Assembly (NCBI RefSeq): GCF_008704495.1
Contig: NZ_CP023699.1
Coordinates: 124,001-188,000, forward strand
From: Streptomyces kanamyceticus
GTDB taxonomy: Bacteria > Actinomycetota > Actinomycetes > Streptomycetales > Streptomycetaceae
Length of the DNA stretch: 64,000 bases
Direction: 5' to 3'
Positions 17,576-27,270 of the stretch are shown here, in pieces. A model generated the notes under the pieces. The model ran no database searches. It worked only from the letters and a program-made list of their open reading frames with translations, and was not told the origin of the DNA. Position numbers and translations under genes: made by a program. Numbering within the stretch: the first letter of the stretch is position 1; each line of letters opens with the position of its first letter.

Positions 17576-18895
17576 ATGCGCAGAATCCGAGCCGCTGCCG
17601 CCCTCCTCACCGTCACCGCCCTCACCGGCACCGCCGCGGCGTGCGGCGGCGGGAGCAGCGCGGGTGGCGAGGGCAGCAACGCGTCGACCAAGACCCTCAC
17701 CTACTGGGCGTCCAACCAGGGGCCGAACCTCGCCGCGGACAAGAAGATCCTGACGCCCGAGCTGAAGAAGTTCGAGGAGCAGACGGGCATCGAGGTCAAA
17801 CTCGAGGTGATCCCCTGGTCCGACCTGCTCAACCGGATCCTGGCGGCGACCACGTCGGGGCAGGGCCCCGACGTCCTGAACATCGGCAACAGCTGGTCGT
17901 CCTCGCTCCAGGCCACCGGCGCGCTGCTGCCGTGGGACGCGAAGAACTTCGCGGCGATCGGCGGCCGTGACAGGTTCGTCCCCGCCGCGCTGGGGTCGAC
18001 GGGCGCCACCGGCAAGGATCCTGCGGCGGTGCCGCTGTACTCACTGTCGTACGCGCTCTACTACAACAAGGCGATGTTCGAGGACGCCGGGATCGACGGG
18101 CCCCCGGCCACCTGGGACGAGCTGGTCGCCGACGGCAAGAAGCTGTCCAAGGGCGGCAAGTGGGCGCTCGGCGCCGAGGGTTCGAACCTGGTCAATAACA
18201 TCCACCAGGCCTTCGCGCTCGGCAAACAGCACGGCGCCGACTTCTTCGACGCGGACGGGAAGCCGACGTTCACCTCCGACGGCGCCGTCGCGGCCGTGAA
18301 GCAATACGTCGACTTCATGGCCAAGGACAAGATCATCGCGCCGGGCAACGCCGAGTACGCGCAGAACCAGTCGCTGCGGGACTTCGCGCGGGGCAGGACG
18401 GCGATGGTACTCTGGCAGGCTGCGGCGACCACGTTCGAGGCGCAGGGCATGAAGCCGGACGAGTGGGGGGTGGCCCCCGTGCCCGTGGCGTCCGGCCTTC
18501 CGGGCGCGGGCGAGAAGGTCAACTCGATGGTGGCGGGCATCAATCTGGCCGTCTTCAAGAACACCGACAACATCGACGGCGCGCGGAAGTTCGTCAAGTT
18601 CATGACGAGCGACACCGAGCAGGCGCACCTCAACAAGGCGTACGGATCGATCCCGCCGGTCAGGGCGGCGCAGCGGGACGCGGCGTTCGACCGGGCCGAC
18701 ACCGCCGTACTGCGGGACACGCTCCTCAAGAGCGCGGCGCCGCTGCCTCAGGTCCCCGACGAGTCGCAGTTCGAGACGTCGGTGGGCACCGCGATCAAGA
18801 AGCTCTTCGCGGACGCGGCGGCGGGCAGGGGCGTGACCACGGACTCGGTGAAGGCCGAACTGTCCAAGGCCCAGCAGCAGATGCCGAAGAGCTGA
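17576..18895 (+). CDS. Sugar ABC transporter, solute-binding lipoprotein
   Basis: A 439-residue family 1 extracellular binding protein. The signal peptide ends in a lipobox, LTGTAAAC, with Cys23 as the lipidated residue, followed by a Gly/Ser linker. The mature domain has the expected LTYWASNQGPN start, DVLNIGNSWSSSLQATGALLP and a C-terminal KAELSKAQQQM. It delivers a sugar or oligosaccharide to the permeases encoded immediately downstream. With a GH1 glucosidase in the operon, a beta-glucoside such as cellobiose is the likely ligand, but this is inferred from context. Confidence 0.93.
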   Translation: MRRIRAAAALLTVTALTGTAAACGGGSSAGGEGSNASTKTLTYWASNQGPNLAADKKILTPELKKFEEQTGIEVKLEVIPWSDLLNRILAATTSGQGPDVLNIGNSWSSSLQATGALLPWDAKNFAAIGGRDRFVPAALGSTGATGKDPAAVPLYSLSYALYYNKAMFEDAGIDGPPATWDELVADGKKLSKGGKWALGAEGSNLVNNIHQAFALGKQHGADFFDADGKPTFTSDGAVAAVKQYVDFMAKDKIIAPGNAEYAQNQSLRDFARGRTAMVLWQAAATTFEAQGMKPDEWGVAPVPVASGLPGAGEKVNSMVAGINLAVFKNTDNIDGARKFVKFMTSDTEQAHLNKAYGSIPPVRAAQRDAAFDRADTAVLRDTLLKSAAPLPQVPDESQFETSVGTAIKKLFADAAAGRGVTTDSVKAELSKAQQQMPKS

Positions 18896-18905
18896 GCGCC
18901 GCCTG

Positions 18906-19922
18906 ATGACCACGCTGACCTCACCGCGCGGACCGCGCGACGGCACGGAAGGCGAGGGCACGAAGGCGGGCCCGCCCACGCCCGGGCGCACGCTGCGCGA
19001 CCGGCTCCCCGCGCGCCTGCGCCGCCTCTCGCTCCCCTATCTCCTGCTGCTTCCCGCGCTCCTGCTCGAACTGCTCGTCCACCTCGTGCCGATGGCCGTC
19101 GGCATCTTCATGAGCTTCAAGGAGCTCACCCAGTTCTTCGTCCGCGACTGGGGCGCGGCGCCCTGGACGGGCCTGGACAACTACGCGACGGCGGTCGACT
19201 TCGACGCACCGGTCGGCGAGGCCCTGCTGCACTCCTTCGCCGTCACCGTCGTGTTCACGGTGCTTTCCGTGGGCCTGTGCTGGCTGATCGGCACGGCCGC
19301 CGCGGTGTTCATGCAGGAGAACTTCCGGGGCCGCGGCCTGCTGCGGGCCGTCTTCCTGACGCCGTACGCGCTTCCGGTGTACGCGGCCGTGATCACCTGG
19401 TCGTTCATGTTCCAGCGCGACACGGGACTGATCAACCACGTCCTGCACGACCAGCTCGGCCTCACCGACACCCGGCCGTTCTGGCTGATCGGCGACAACA
19501 GCTTCGTCGCGCTCCTGACCGTGTCGGTGTGGAAGGGCTGGCCGTTCGCCTTCCTCATCGTCATGGCCGGCCTGCAGAACATCCCCAAGGAGCTGTACGA
19601 GGCGGCCGCCATCGACGGCGCGGGAATCTGGCAGCAGCTGCGCCGGATCACGCTGCCTTCGCTGCGCCCGGTCAACCAGGTGCTCGTCCTGGTTCTGTTC
19701 CTGTGGACGTTCAACGACTTCAACACGCCGTACGTGCTGTTCGGCAAGGCCGCCCCCGAGGCCGCGGACCTCATCTCGATCCACATCTACCAGTCCTCGT
19801 TCGTCACCTGGAACTTCGGCGCGGGCTCGGCGATGTCGGTCCTGCTGCTGCTCTTCCTGCTCCTGGTGACCGCGGGCTACCTGCTCGTGACCTCGCGAGG
19901 GCGGAGGAGCGCCGATGTCTAG
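18906..19922 (+). CDS. Sugar ABC transporter permease (MalF/UgpA type)
   Basis: A 338-residue inner-membrane protein with about six transmembrane segments, beginning LPYLLLLPALLLELLVHLVP. The cytoplasmic EAA loop LYEAAAIDGAGIWQQLRRIT is the docking site for the ATPase. The start lies 10 bases after the binding-protein stop, and the end overlaps the next permease by 8 bases, so the three are co-translated. No ATPase is encoded here; Streptomyces sugar importers of this class share the general ATPase MsiK. Confidence 0.93.
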   Translation: MTTLTSPRGPRDGTEGEGTKAGPPTPGRTLRDRLPARLRRLSLPYLLLLPALLLELLVHLVPMAVGIFMSFKELTQFFVRDWGAAPWTGLDNYATAVDFDAPVGEALLHSFAVTVVFTVLSVGLCWLIGTAAAVFMQENFRGRGLLRAVFLTPYALPVYAAVITWSFMFQRDTGLINHVLHDQLGLTDTRPFWLIGDNSFVALLTVSVWKGWPFAFLIVMAGLQNIPKELYEAAAIDGAGIWQQLRRITLPSLRPVNQVLVLVLFLWTFNDFNTPYVLFGKAAPEAADLISIHIYQSSFVTWNFGAGSAMSVLLLLFLLLVTAGYLLVTSRGRRSADV

Positions 19923-20793
19923 CCGATCAACGGTGCGGGCGGGCCGCTCCCCGATGGCCGCGCCGCGTTCGTTCCTGTGGACGCGGCGGATCTTCCTGAC
20001 GCTGCTCACCGGGTTCGTCCTGCTTCCGGTGTACGTGATGATCAGCAGCTCCCTGAAGCCGCTGGAGGACGTGTCGGGGTCGTTCCACTGGCTGCCCAGC
20101 GGCTTCACCGTCCGCCCCTACCTCGACATCTGGACGACCGTCCCGCTCGCGGACTACTTCATGAACTCGCTGATCGTGGCGGGCGCGGCGACCGTCTGCT
20201 CGGTGGTCATCGCGGTGTTCGCCGCGTACGCGGTCAGCCGCTACACGTTCCGCGGCAAGCGCGTCTTCACCGTGACCGTCCTGTCCACGCAGATGTTCCC
20301 CGGCATCCTGTTCCTGCTGCCGCTCTTCCTGATCTACGTCAATCTCGGCAACGCCACGGGCATCGCCCTGTTCGGCTCGCGCGCCGGGCTCATCCTCACC
20401 TATCTCACCTTCTCGCTGCCATTCTCCATCTGGATGCTGATCGGATACTTCGACTCGGTGCCCAGGGAACTGGACGAGGCGGCACTCGTCGACGGATGCG
20501 GGCCGCTCGGCGCGCTCTTCCGCGTCGTGGTGCCCGCCGCGATCCCCGGCATCGTCGCGGTCGCCGTCTACGCCTTCATGACCGCGTGGGGCGAAGTGCT
20601 CTTCGCCTCCGTGCTGACCAACGACACCACGCGCACGCTCGCCGTCGGCCTGCAGGGCTACGCCACCCAGAACGACGTGTACTGGAACCAGGTCATGGCC
20701 GCCTCGCTCGTCGTCAGCGTGCCCGTCGTCGCGGGCTTCCTGCTCCTGCAGCGCTATCTCGTCGCCGGACTCACAGCGGGCGCCGTCAAATGA
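19915..20793 (+). CDS. Sugar ABC transporter permease (MalG type)
   Basis: A 292-residue partner permease with an N-terminal membrane anchor ([18 protein letters not shown]), five further helices and the EAA loop [20 protein letters not shown]. It overlaps the preceding permease by 8 bases. The glucosidase gene follows closely, with an in-frame ATG overlapping the stop codon and a better start 42 bases on. It forms the heterodimeric channel with the product of 18906-19922. Confidence 0.93.
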   Translation: MSSRSTVRAGRSPMAAPRSFLWTRRIFLTLLTGFVLLPVYVMISSSLKPLEDVSGSFHWLPSGFTVRPYLDIWTTVPLADYFMNSLIVAGAATVCSVVIAVFAAYAVSRYTFRGKRVFTVTVLSTQMFPGILFLLPLFLIYVNLGNATGIALFGSRAGLILTYLTFSLPFSIWMLIGYFDSVPRELDEAALVDGCGPLGALFRVVVPAAIPGIVAVAVYAFMTAWGEVLFASVLTNDTTRTLAVGLQGYATQNDVYWNQVMAASLVVSVPVVAGFLLLQRYLVAGLTAGAVK

Positions 20794-20834
20794 CCGGCGC
20801 GAGCCGTCAAGCACCCACCCCCGAAAGGACTTCC

Positions 20835-22232
20835 GTGATCCACCCCTCAGCCATGGACCTCTCCGCACTCCCCCGGGACTTCGTGTGGGGCGTGGCCACC
20901 TCCGCGTACCAGATCGAGGGAGCCGTCGACGAGGACGGGCGCGCGCCCTCCATCTGGGACACGTTCGCGCACACACCGGGCCGCGTCGACGGCGACGACA
21001 CCGGCGACATCGCCTGCGACCACTACCACCGCTGGCCCGAGGACATCGCGCTGATGCGGGAGCTCGGCGTCGACTCCTACCGCTTCTCGATCGCCTGGCC
21101 GCGCATCGCCCCCGACGGCTCGGGGGCGGTGAACGCGGCCGGTCTCGACTTCTACGACCGGCTGGTCGACGCCCTGCTCGACGCGGGCATCACCCCGAAC
21201 GCGACCGCCTACCACTGGGATCTGCCGCAGGCGCTGCAGGACCGCGGGGGCTGGCCCGAGCGGGCGACCGCCGAGCACTTCGCGGCCTACGCATCGATCG
21301 TCGCCGAGCGCCTCGGCGACCGGGTGCGCCACTGGGCCACGCTCAACGAACCGCTGTGCTCGGCGTGGATCGGCCACCTGGAGGGCCGCATGGCGCCGGG
21401 CCTCACCGACCTCACCGCCGCCGTGCGTGCCTCCTACCACCTGCTCCTCGGCCACGGCCTGGCCACCCAGGCGATCCGCGCCGCGGCGCCCGGCGCGCGG
21501 GTCGGCGTCGTCAACAACCTCTCGCCGGTGCGGCCCGCCTCCGACCGCCCCGAGGACGTCGCCGCGGCCCGGCGCGCGGACGGCCACACCAACCGCTGGT
21601 GGCTCGACCCACTGCACGGGCTCGGCTTCCCCGCGGACATGCGGGAGGTCTACGGCGTGGAACTCCCGGAGCGGGCGGGCGACTTGGCGACCATCGCCCA
21701 GCCCCTGGACTGGCTGGGCCTCAACTACTACTTCCCCGCCGTCGTCACCGACGACCCGACGGGCCCGGCCCCCTTCGCCCGCCAGATCCACCGGCCCGAC
21801 GTCCCGCGCACCGGCATGGACTGGGAGATCGACGCGTCCGGCATCGAGACCCTCCTGATGCGCCTCACCGAGGAGTACGGGGCGCGCGAGCTGTACGTCA
21901 CGGAGAACGGCTCCTCGTATCCCGACGTGGTCCGCGCCGACGGCACGATCGACGACGCGGAGCGCACCCGCTACCTCCACGAACACCTGGCGGCCTGCGC
22001 CCGTGCCACCGACCGCGGCGCCCCGCTGGCGGGCTACTTCGCCTGGTCCCTCCTCGACAACTTCGAGTGGGCGTACGGCTACGACAAGCGCTTCGGACTC
22101 GTCCACGTCGACTACGCGACGCAGCGCCGCACGGTCAAGGACAGCGGGCGCCACTACGCGGATCTGATCCGCGCCCAGCGGAGCGGCGGGCCCGGCTCCC
22201 CGGTCATCGGCAGCCGGGCCGGGACGAGGTAG
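20835..22232 (+). CDS. Beta-glucosidase, glycoside hydrolase family 1
   Basis: A 465-residue TIM-barrel enzyme. The acid/base Glu is in [12 protein letters not shown] and the nucleophile Glu in [12 protein letters not shown]. The N-terminal [15 protein letters not shown] and C-terminal [22 protein letters not shown] are classic GH1 segments. There is no signal peptide, so hydrolysis is cytoplasmic, of sugar imported by the upstream transporter. The GTG at 20835 is chosen because GAAAGGAC lies just upstream; an in-frame ATG at 20790 overlapping the permease stop is the alternative. It ends 6 bases from the convergent sulfatase gene. Confidence 0.95.
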   Translation: MIHPSAMDLSALPRDFVWGVATSAYQIEGAVDEDGRAPSIWDTFAHTPGRVDGDDTGDIACDHYHRWPEDIALMRELGVDSYRFSIAWPRIAPDGSGAVNAAGLDFYDRLVDALLDAGITPNATAYHWDLPQALQDRGGWPERATAEHFAAYASIVAERLGDRVRHWATLNEPLCSAWIGHLEGRMAPGLTDLTAAVRASYHLLLGHGLATQAIRAAAPGARVGVVNNLSPVRPASDRPEDVAAARRADGHTNRWWLDPLHGLGFPADMREVYGVELPERAGDLATIAQPLDWLGLNYYFPAVVTDDPTGPAPFARQIHRPDVPRTGMDWEIDASGIETLLMRLTEEYGARELYVTENGSSYPDVVRADGTIDDAERTRYLHEHLAACARATDRGAPLAGYFAWSLLDNFEWAYGYDKRFGLVHVDYATQRRTVKDSGRHYADLIRAQRSGGPGSPVIGSRAGTR

Positions 22233-22238
22233 CGCCGG

Positions 22239-24398
22239 TCAGTTCGGCTGGTGCGGGGTGACGATGGGGAACTTCGGGTCGGGGAGGGTCAGCGTGCCGA
22301 AGACGGCGTCGGTCGCCGCCTGGGCCTTGTCGCCCTCCAGGGCGATCTTCTTGTCCTGCACCGCCTTGTTGAAGTTCTCCTTGAAGCCGGGGGACTCGGC
22401 CAGTTCGTCGAGCGCCCGGCGGGTCAGCTTGATGGTCGCCGCGGGCGCCTCGACGAAGCGGTCACCGCCCTCGACGAAGACCAGCACGCCGTTGCGGAGC
22501 GTCGTGGTGCACGTGTCGCCGGTCGCCACGCCGTTCTCGTCGGTGAAGACCCAGTTGAGCGCGATCGGCTCGCGGTACTGCTCGGCGGCCGTCGGCCCGT
22601 CCACGCTCCGGGCGAGCGCGGAGAAGTACTGGTCCAACGTGGTGCTGCGGATCAGGTCGGCGGACGTCTGGCTGGTGATCAGCGGCTGCGGGCCGTCCAC
22701 GACCTCCTGGGCGCCGGTGAGGTAGGCGTTGCGCCAGGTGCCGTTCTCGCTGCCGTAGCCGAGCTGGGTGAAGACCTTGGCCTGCAGCTCCTTCGCCCGG
22801 GTGACCTGCGGCTCGGCCAGCGGGCTGCCGTCTTCGGCCGCGGCCGCGAAGATGACGTGGTTGAGCAGCTCGGCGGCCCAGCGGAAGCCTCCCGAGGTGT
22901 CGCTGTCATAAGCGAGCTGGGCCGCGTCGACCACGGCCTCCGCGCCCCCCATCGCCGCCACGTAGGCCGCTCCCGCCTGAGCGGGCGGCAGCTCCCACAG
23001 GTGGGCCGGGTTGCCGTCGTACCAACCCATGTAGCGCTGGTAGACCGCCTTGAGGTTGTGGCTCATCGAGCCGTAGTAGCCCTGGTTGTACCAGTGGTCG
23101 CGCAGGCCCTCCGGGAGGGCTTCGAGCCGGTCGGAGATCTCGATGCCGGTGTAACCGGCGTTGATCATGCGCAGCGACTGGTCGTTGAGGTAGCCGTACA
23201 TGTCGCGCTGCTTGTTCAGGAATTCGAGGATGCGCTTGTTGGACACCTTCTCGCCCGGCTCCTCGTTCTCCACCTCGGCCCACATCGGCCAGTGGTGCGA
23301 GGCGAACAGGACGTCGGTCTCCTTGCCGAAGGTCTGGATCGCCTCGGTGAGGTACTTGGACCAGGCGTGCGCGTCCCGGACCTGCGCGCCGCGCAGGCTG
23401 AGGATGTTGTGCATGGTGTGCGTGGCGTTCTCCGCGATGCACAGTGTCCTGGCGTCCGGGAGGTAGATGTTCATCTCCGCCGGGGCCTCGGTGCCCGGCG
23501 TGAGCTGGAGGACCAGCGGGAAGCCGAACCCTTCGTAGGCGTACAGACCCGGCCGCCAGGGGATGACGTACGAGCTCTTCCAGGAGTTCTTGGCGACCGG
23601 CTGGTGCTCCGGCCCGCCGATGTAGACGGTCGGCGGAACGAGCGTCACCTCACCCGTGGAGATCGTCAGGCCCAGGCCCGAACCGACCTGCCCCGTGGGG
23701 CCCTTGTCCAGCTGCGCCGCGTACATGTACTGCGCGCGCCGCGCCATGGCCGGACCCGCGTAGACGTTCTCGCTGATCGCGTGCTCCAGGAAGCCGTCCG
23801 GCGCGACGACCGGGACCCCCGGCTCCAGCGGATCGCCCAGCTCGGCGAAGACGCCGCGGGCGCCGCCGAAGTGGTCGACGTGGCAGTGGGTGTAGACCAG
23901 CCCCTTGACGGGCCGCTGCTCCTTGGTCAGCTCCGTCTTGTCCCGGAACAGCTGTAAGGCGGCCCGTGCGGTCTCGTAGCAGGCGAGCGGATCGATGATG
24001 ACCAGACCCGAGTCGTGCTCGATGATCGTCATGTTGGACAGGTCGTAGCCGCGAACCTGGTAGACGCGGTATTCGCGACAGGACGTGACCTGGAACAGCC
24101 CGGAAATGGCGGTCAGTTCGCCCTGCCGGTGCAGGCTGCCGTTGACCGTCGCCATCTCCGTGCGCGTGTCCGGCTCCAGGAACTCGTAGGCGGTGAAGTC
24201 CCAGACCACCTTCTCCGGGTTCTTGCGGGACATGATCACCGGGACGTCGGGCGGGGCGATCTGGAACCTGCTGGCATCGGCGAAGTCCTTGCCGTCCTTC
24301 TCGTCGGCGGCGTTGGCCGCCTCGGCAGCCTTGCGATTCGCCGCGGCGACGGCGGCCGAGGGCTCGATGGGCTCGACGTACTCAGACTTTTCGGGCAT
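22239..24398 (-). CDS. Alkyl/aryl sulfatase, metallo-beta-lactamase superfamily (SdsA1/YjcS-like)
   Basis: A 719-residue protein. The zinc-binding motif is THCHVDHFGG (usual THxHxDHxGG), with further ligand regions at ENATHTMHNI and ASHHWPMW. A dimerisation domain is followed by a C-terminal SCP2-like domain (ALNWVFTDENGVATGDTCTTTL). SdsA1-type enzymes hydrolyse primary alkyl sulfates such as SDS to alcohol and sulfate. There is no recognisable secretion signal; the N-terminus is Ala/Lys/Glu-rich (about residues 10-40), longer than in typical family members. It is convergent with the glucosidase and has no obvious link to it. Confidence 0.9.
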   Translation of the reverse strand: MPEKSEYVEPIEPSAAVAAANRKAAEAANAADEKDGKDFADASRFQIAPPDVPVIMSRKNPEKVVWDFTAYEFLEPDTRTEMATVNGSLHRQGELTAISGLFQVTSCREYRVYQVRGYDLSNMTIIEHDSGLVIIDPLACYETARAALQLFRDKTELTKEQRPVKGLVYTHCHVDHFGGARGVFAELGDPLEPGVPVVAPDGFLEHAISENVYAGPAMARRAQYMYAAQLDKGPTGQVGSGLGLTISTGEVTLVPPTVYIGGPEHQPVAKNSWKSSYVIPWRPGLYAYEGFGFPLVLQLTPGTEAPAEMNIYLPDARTLCIAENATHTMHNILSLRGAQVRDAHAWSKYLTEAIQTFGKETDVLFASHHWPMWAEVENEEPGEKVSNKRILEFLNKQRDMYGYLNDQSLRMINAGYTGIEISDRLEALPEGLRDHWYNQGYYGSMSHNLKAVYQRYMGWYDGNPAHLWELPPAQAGAAYVAAMGGAEAVVDAAQLAYDSDTSGGFRWAAELLNHVIFAAAAEDGSPLAEPQVTRAKELQAKVFTQLGYGSENGTWRNAYLTGAQEVVDGPQPLITSQTSADLIRSTTLDQYFSALARSVDGPTAAEQYREPIALNWVFTDENGVATGDTCTTTLRNGVLVFVEGGDRFVEAPAATIKLTRRALDELAESPGFKENFNKAVQDKKIALEGDKAQAATDAVFGTLTLPDPKFPIVTPHQPN

Positions 24399-24603
24399 GA
24401 CGCAGCATCCTCCCGCGAATGCATGGCAATGGGATGAGAACGATCGTCACGCTATGTGTGCGTGATGTTACGCACAAGAGTGCGATCAAGCCGCTGGCTG
24501 AGGTTTTCCGCCCCGGACAGGAGGCCTGACGCCACCGCTCCGGGGCCCACGCCTCTCAGGGCCCGGCGAACGATCGGCCGGAACGGTCGCCCACACTGGC
24601 CGG

Positions 24604-25211
24604 ATGTACTCCGACGCCGACACCGCCGCCCTCTACGACCTCCTCAACCCGTGGGACGGCACCCGCCATTACTCCGACGCCTTCTACAACGGCCTCGTCA
24701 TGCGGGCCGACGCCGCCCTCGACGTGGGCTGCGGAACCGGCGTCATGCTGCACCAGGCACGCGCGCGTGGGCACGCGGGACGGCTCGTCGGCCTCGACCC
24801 GTCCGCCGCCATGCTCGACCGGGCGCGTCGGCGCGCGGACGTCGAGTGGGTGCACGGCGTGGCGGCGGACGCTTCTCCTTAGACACCCGCCATCCGCAGG
24901 CCTGCGCCTGGGAGCAGTGGAATCCGTCGCACGCACGGGACCTCGTGGACGGGGCCGGGCACGCCGTGCGGGTGTGGCACGAGGTGCAGGAGGTGGCCGG
25001 GGACGTGGTGACGTTCACCGAGTCCGTCGGCACCCCCGACGGCAGCGTGCTGCGGGTCGACCGCACGAGCCTGCGCTTCCTCGACGTCGCGGCCCTCGGG
25101 GGCTTCCTCGCCGATGCGGGATTCACCGTCGAGGCCCAGTACGGGGACTGGGAGCGCGGCCCTGTCACCGCCGAGAGCCGCGAGATCGTCACGATCGCAC
25201 GGCGGGCGTGA
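24604..25211 (+). pseudogene. Class I SAM-dependent methyltransferase, internal deletion
   Basis: The first part reads MYSDADTAALYDLLNPWDGT and continues to the SAM motif AALDVGCGTGVMLHQARARG and VGLDPSAAMLDRAR, then stops after VEWVHGVAADASP (24882). The expected C-terminal half appears one frame over: GGRFSLDTRHPQACAWEQW to ESREIVTIARRA. The middle of the fold (roughly 45 residues linking motif II to the post-motif strand) is absent. The join sits in GGCGGACGC, which fits both flanks, so a deletion between short direct repeats is the likely cause. The 3' end overlaps the convergent MFS gene by 23 bases. It is probably non-functional. Confidence 0.82.
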
Positions 25212-26394
25212 CGTCGCTCGGCGCCCGGCTCGGGCGCACGACACCCGCCGCGCAGACGGCGACCACGCAGAACGCCACCGGCAGGAGGAACGTCAGGTTG
25301 AGCGGGATGAAGTGGGTCAGCGGTCCGATGACGGCGGGGCCCGCCAGCATGCCGAGGTAGCCGAGCCCCGCGACGCGCGAGACGTTGGCGCCCGCCGCGT
25401 CCCGGTCAGCGTGGCCCGCGGCACTGAAGAGCTGCGGTATGCAGCCGGAGAGGCCCGCGCCGAACACGGTCCAGCCGATCAGGGCCATCGGAATCCACGG
25501 GGAGAGCGCGGCCACGGTGAGACCGACCGCGGCCACGCCCGCGCCGTAGCGGAGGATGGCGACCGGGCCGAAGCGGGCGGCCACCCGGTCGGCGAGCAGC
25601 CTGCCCACCGTCATGGCGGTGGCGAAGGCTCCGTAGGCGAGGGCCGCGGTGGCGGCGGGCGCGTCGAGGACGTCGCGCAGGTGCAACACGCTCCAGTCGT
25701 TGGCGACGCCTTCGCAGAGCATCAGCGTCAGGGCGAGGGCCGCGAGGAACCAGATCCGCCGGGGAGTGCGGCGCTTGACCGTCGCCGCCGCCGCTCCGGC
25801 TTCCGGGTCCGCGCGCTCGGCGCGGAGCAGCGCCGGGGCGGCCAGCGCGGCGGCCGCGAGACCAGCCGCGGCGATCACGGCGAGCGTCGCCGCGGGGCTC
25901 CAGCCCCAGCTGAGCGTGCGGGCCCCGACCAGGGCCGCGAGGACGCCGCCGATGGAGAACGTGGCGTGAAAGGCGGACATGACGGGCCGTCGGTAGCCGT
26001 GCTCGACCTGGACGGCGTGGGCGTTCATGCTGACGTCCAGGCAGCCGTTGCCGAAGCCGAGCGCGAGGAGCGCCGCGCCGAGCGCCCAGACGTTGGTGGC
26101 GATGCCCGGCAGCACCAGGGTGACGCTGCACAGCGCGGCGCTCACCGGTACGACGGTGCGCGCGCCGATCCGGTCCGTGAGCGGGCCGACGATCTGCATC
26201 CCCACGAAGGCGCCCCCGCCGAGCAGCAGCAGGAGCCAGCCGAGCACGGCGTGACTGATCCCCGCGCGGTCCTCGATCGCGGGGATGTGGACGATCCACA
26301 TCCCCATGAGGAAGCCGTTCAGGGCGAAGTAGCCGAATGTGGCCCGCCGGGCGGCCCGCAGTCTGCTGTCCACGCTGTTCTCCATCGTCTCCAC
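25189..26394 (-). CDS. MFS transporter (YbjJ-like)
   Basis: A 401-residue protein with twelve predicted membrane helices. It has the family segments FALNGFLMGMWIVHIPAI, GPLTDRIGART and GNGCLDVSMNAHAVQVE. YbjJ-like transporters resemble sugar or small-molecule effluxers of uncertain substrate. It is divergent from the DeoR regulator at 26484 across a 90-bp region with repeated CGAACA elements, so it is the probable regulatory target. Its stop overlaps the methyltransferase pseudogene. Confidence 0.9.
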   Translation of the reverse strand: METMENSVDSRLRAARRATFGYFALNGFLMGMWIVHIPAIEDRAGISHAVLGWLLLLLGGGAFVGMQIVGPLTDRIGARTVVPVSAALCSVTLVLPGIATNVWALGAALLALGFGNGCLDVSMNAHAVQVEHGYRRPVMSAFHATFSIGGVLAALVGARTLSWGWSPAATLAVIAAAGLAAAALAAPALLRAERADPEAGAAAATVKRRTPRRIWFLAALALTLMLCEGVANDWSVLHLRDVLDAPAATAALAYGAFATAMTVGRLLADRVAARFGPVAILRYGAGVAAVGLTVAALSPWIPMALIGWTVFGAGLSGCIPQLFSAAGHADRDAAGANVSRVAGLGYLGMLAGPAVIGPLTHFIPLNLTFLLPVAFCVVAVCAAGVVRPSRAPSDVTPAVRS

Positions 26395-26442
26395 GCGTCT
26401 CTCCCCACTTCTGTCTTACTCGGCCTACCTGAACGAACATAA

Positions 26443-26461
26443 CGAACAGCATTGATGTTCG
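26443..26461. promoter_or_regulatory. Candidate DeoR operator, CGAACA-N7-TGTTCG
   Basis: A 6-bp perfect dyad lies in the MFS/DeoR divergent promoter. Further CGAACA copies occur at 26434 (GAACGAACATAACGAACA) and 26475 (TTCGAACACA), with lower GC content around them. Repeated GAACA/TGTTC elements are common operators for DeoR-family repressors. Autoregulation plus control of the transporter is inferred. Confidence 0.6.
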
Positions 26462-26483
26462 GAAGTTTGATTTTCGAACACAC

Positions 26484-27260
26484 ATGATGTTTGATGTGGG
26501 AGTGGCCAGTACAGATCGACTTCGGCAGATCACGGACGCCGTGCGCGAGGCGGGCCGGATGGGCGTCACGGAACTCGCCGGACTCACCGGCGCTTCGGAG
26601 ATGACCATCCGGCGCGACCTGGAGACGCTCGCCGACCAGGGCGTCCTCGAGCGCTACCGCGGCGGCGCCCGCAGCCTGCTGCTGCGCGGCGAGGAACCGC
26701 CCTTCGCGCTGCGGGAACAGGACGGCATCGAGGCCAAGCGGCGCATCGCCGCCGAGGTCGCCGGGCTCATCGCCGACGGCGAGTCCGTCGTCGTCGACAG
26801 CGGCACGACCTGCCTGGAAGTGGCCCGCGTACTGGCGCACCGCAGGGTGACCGTCATGCCACTGTCCCTGCACGCGGTGCACGCGCTGACCGGGGCGCCG
26901 CAGGTGACGCTGCTCGTGCCCGGCGGGCGGCCGCGGCCCGGCGAGCTCGCGCTCACGGGGCCGCTGACCGCCGCGTCACTGGCGGCCCTACGCTTCGACA
27001 CGGCCGTCATCGGCTGCTGCGGGCTCACCGCAGCGGACGGCCTGACCGCCTACGACCTGGACGACGCCGCCGTGAAACGCGCCGCGATCGGCTCGGCCCG
27101 CCGGGTCATCGCCGTCGCGGAAGCGGCCAAGCTCTCCCGTACCGCCCTGGCGTTCGTCGCGCCCGCCACCGCCCTGCACGCCGTCGTCACGGACACCTCG
27201 GCGCGGGACGAGGAGACCGACGCGCTCGCCACGGCGGGCGTGACCGTACGAAAGGTATGA
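26484..27260 (+). CDS. DeoR/GlpR-family transcriptional regulator
   Basis: A 258-residue repressor. The N-terminal winged helix has TELAGLTGASEMTIRRDLET and LADQGVLERYRGGAR. The DeoR sensor domain has IADGESVVVDSGTTCLEVAR, DTAVIGCCGLTAADGLT and the phosphosugar-binding-like VIAVAEAAKLSRTALAFV. It likely senses a phosphorylated sugar. The start is uncertain: ATG 26484 or 26487 is possible, as are the GTG codons at 26496 and 26502, since the leader MMFDVG is not family-like. It overlaps neither neighbour; the HAD phosphatase gene starts 11 bases after its stop, suggesting an operon. Confidence 0.9.
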   Translation: MMFDVGVASTDRLRQITDAVREAGRMGVTELAGLTGASEMTIRRDLETLADQGVLERYRGGARSLLLRGEEPPFALREQDGIEAKRRIAAEVAGLIADGESVVVDSGTTCLEVARVLAHRRVTVMPLSLHAVHALTGAPQVTLLVPGGRPRPGELALTGPLTAASLAALRFDTAVIGCCGLTAADGLTAYDLDDAAVKRAAIGSARRVIAVAEAAKLSRTALAFVAPATALHAVVTDTSARDEETDALATAGVTVRKV

Positions 27261-27270
27261 CCCGATCCCC

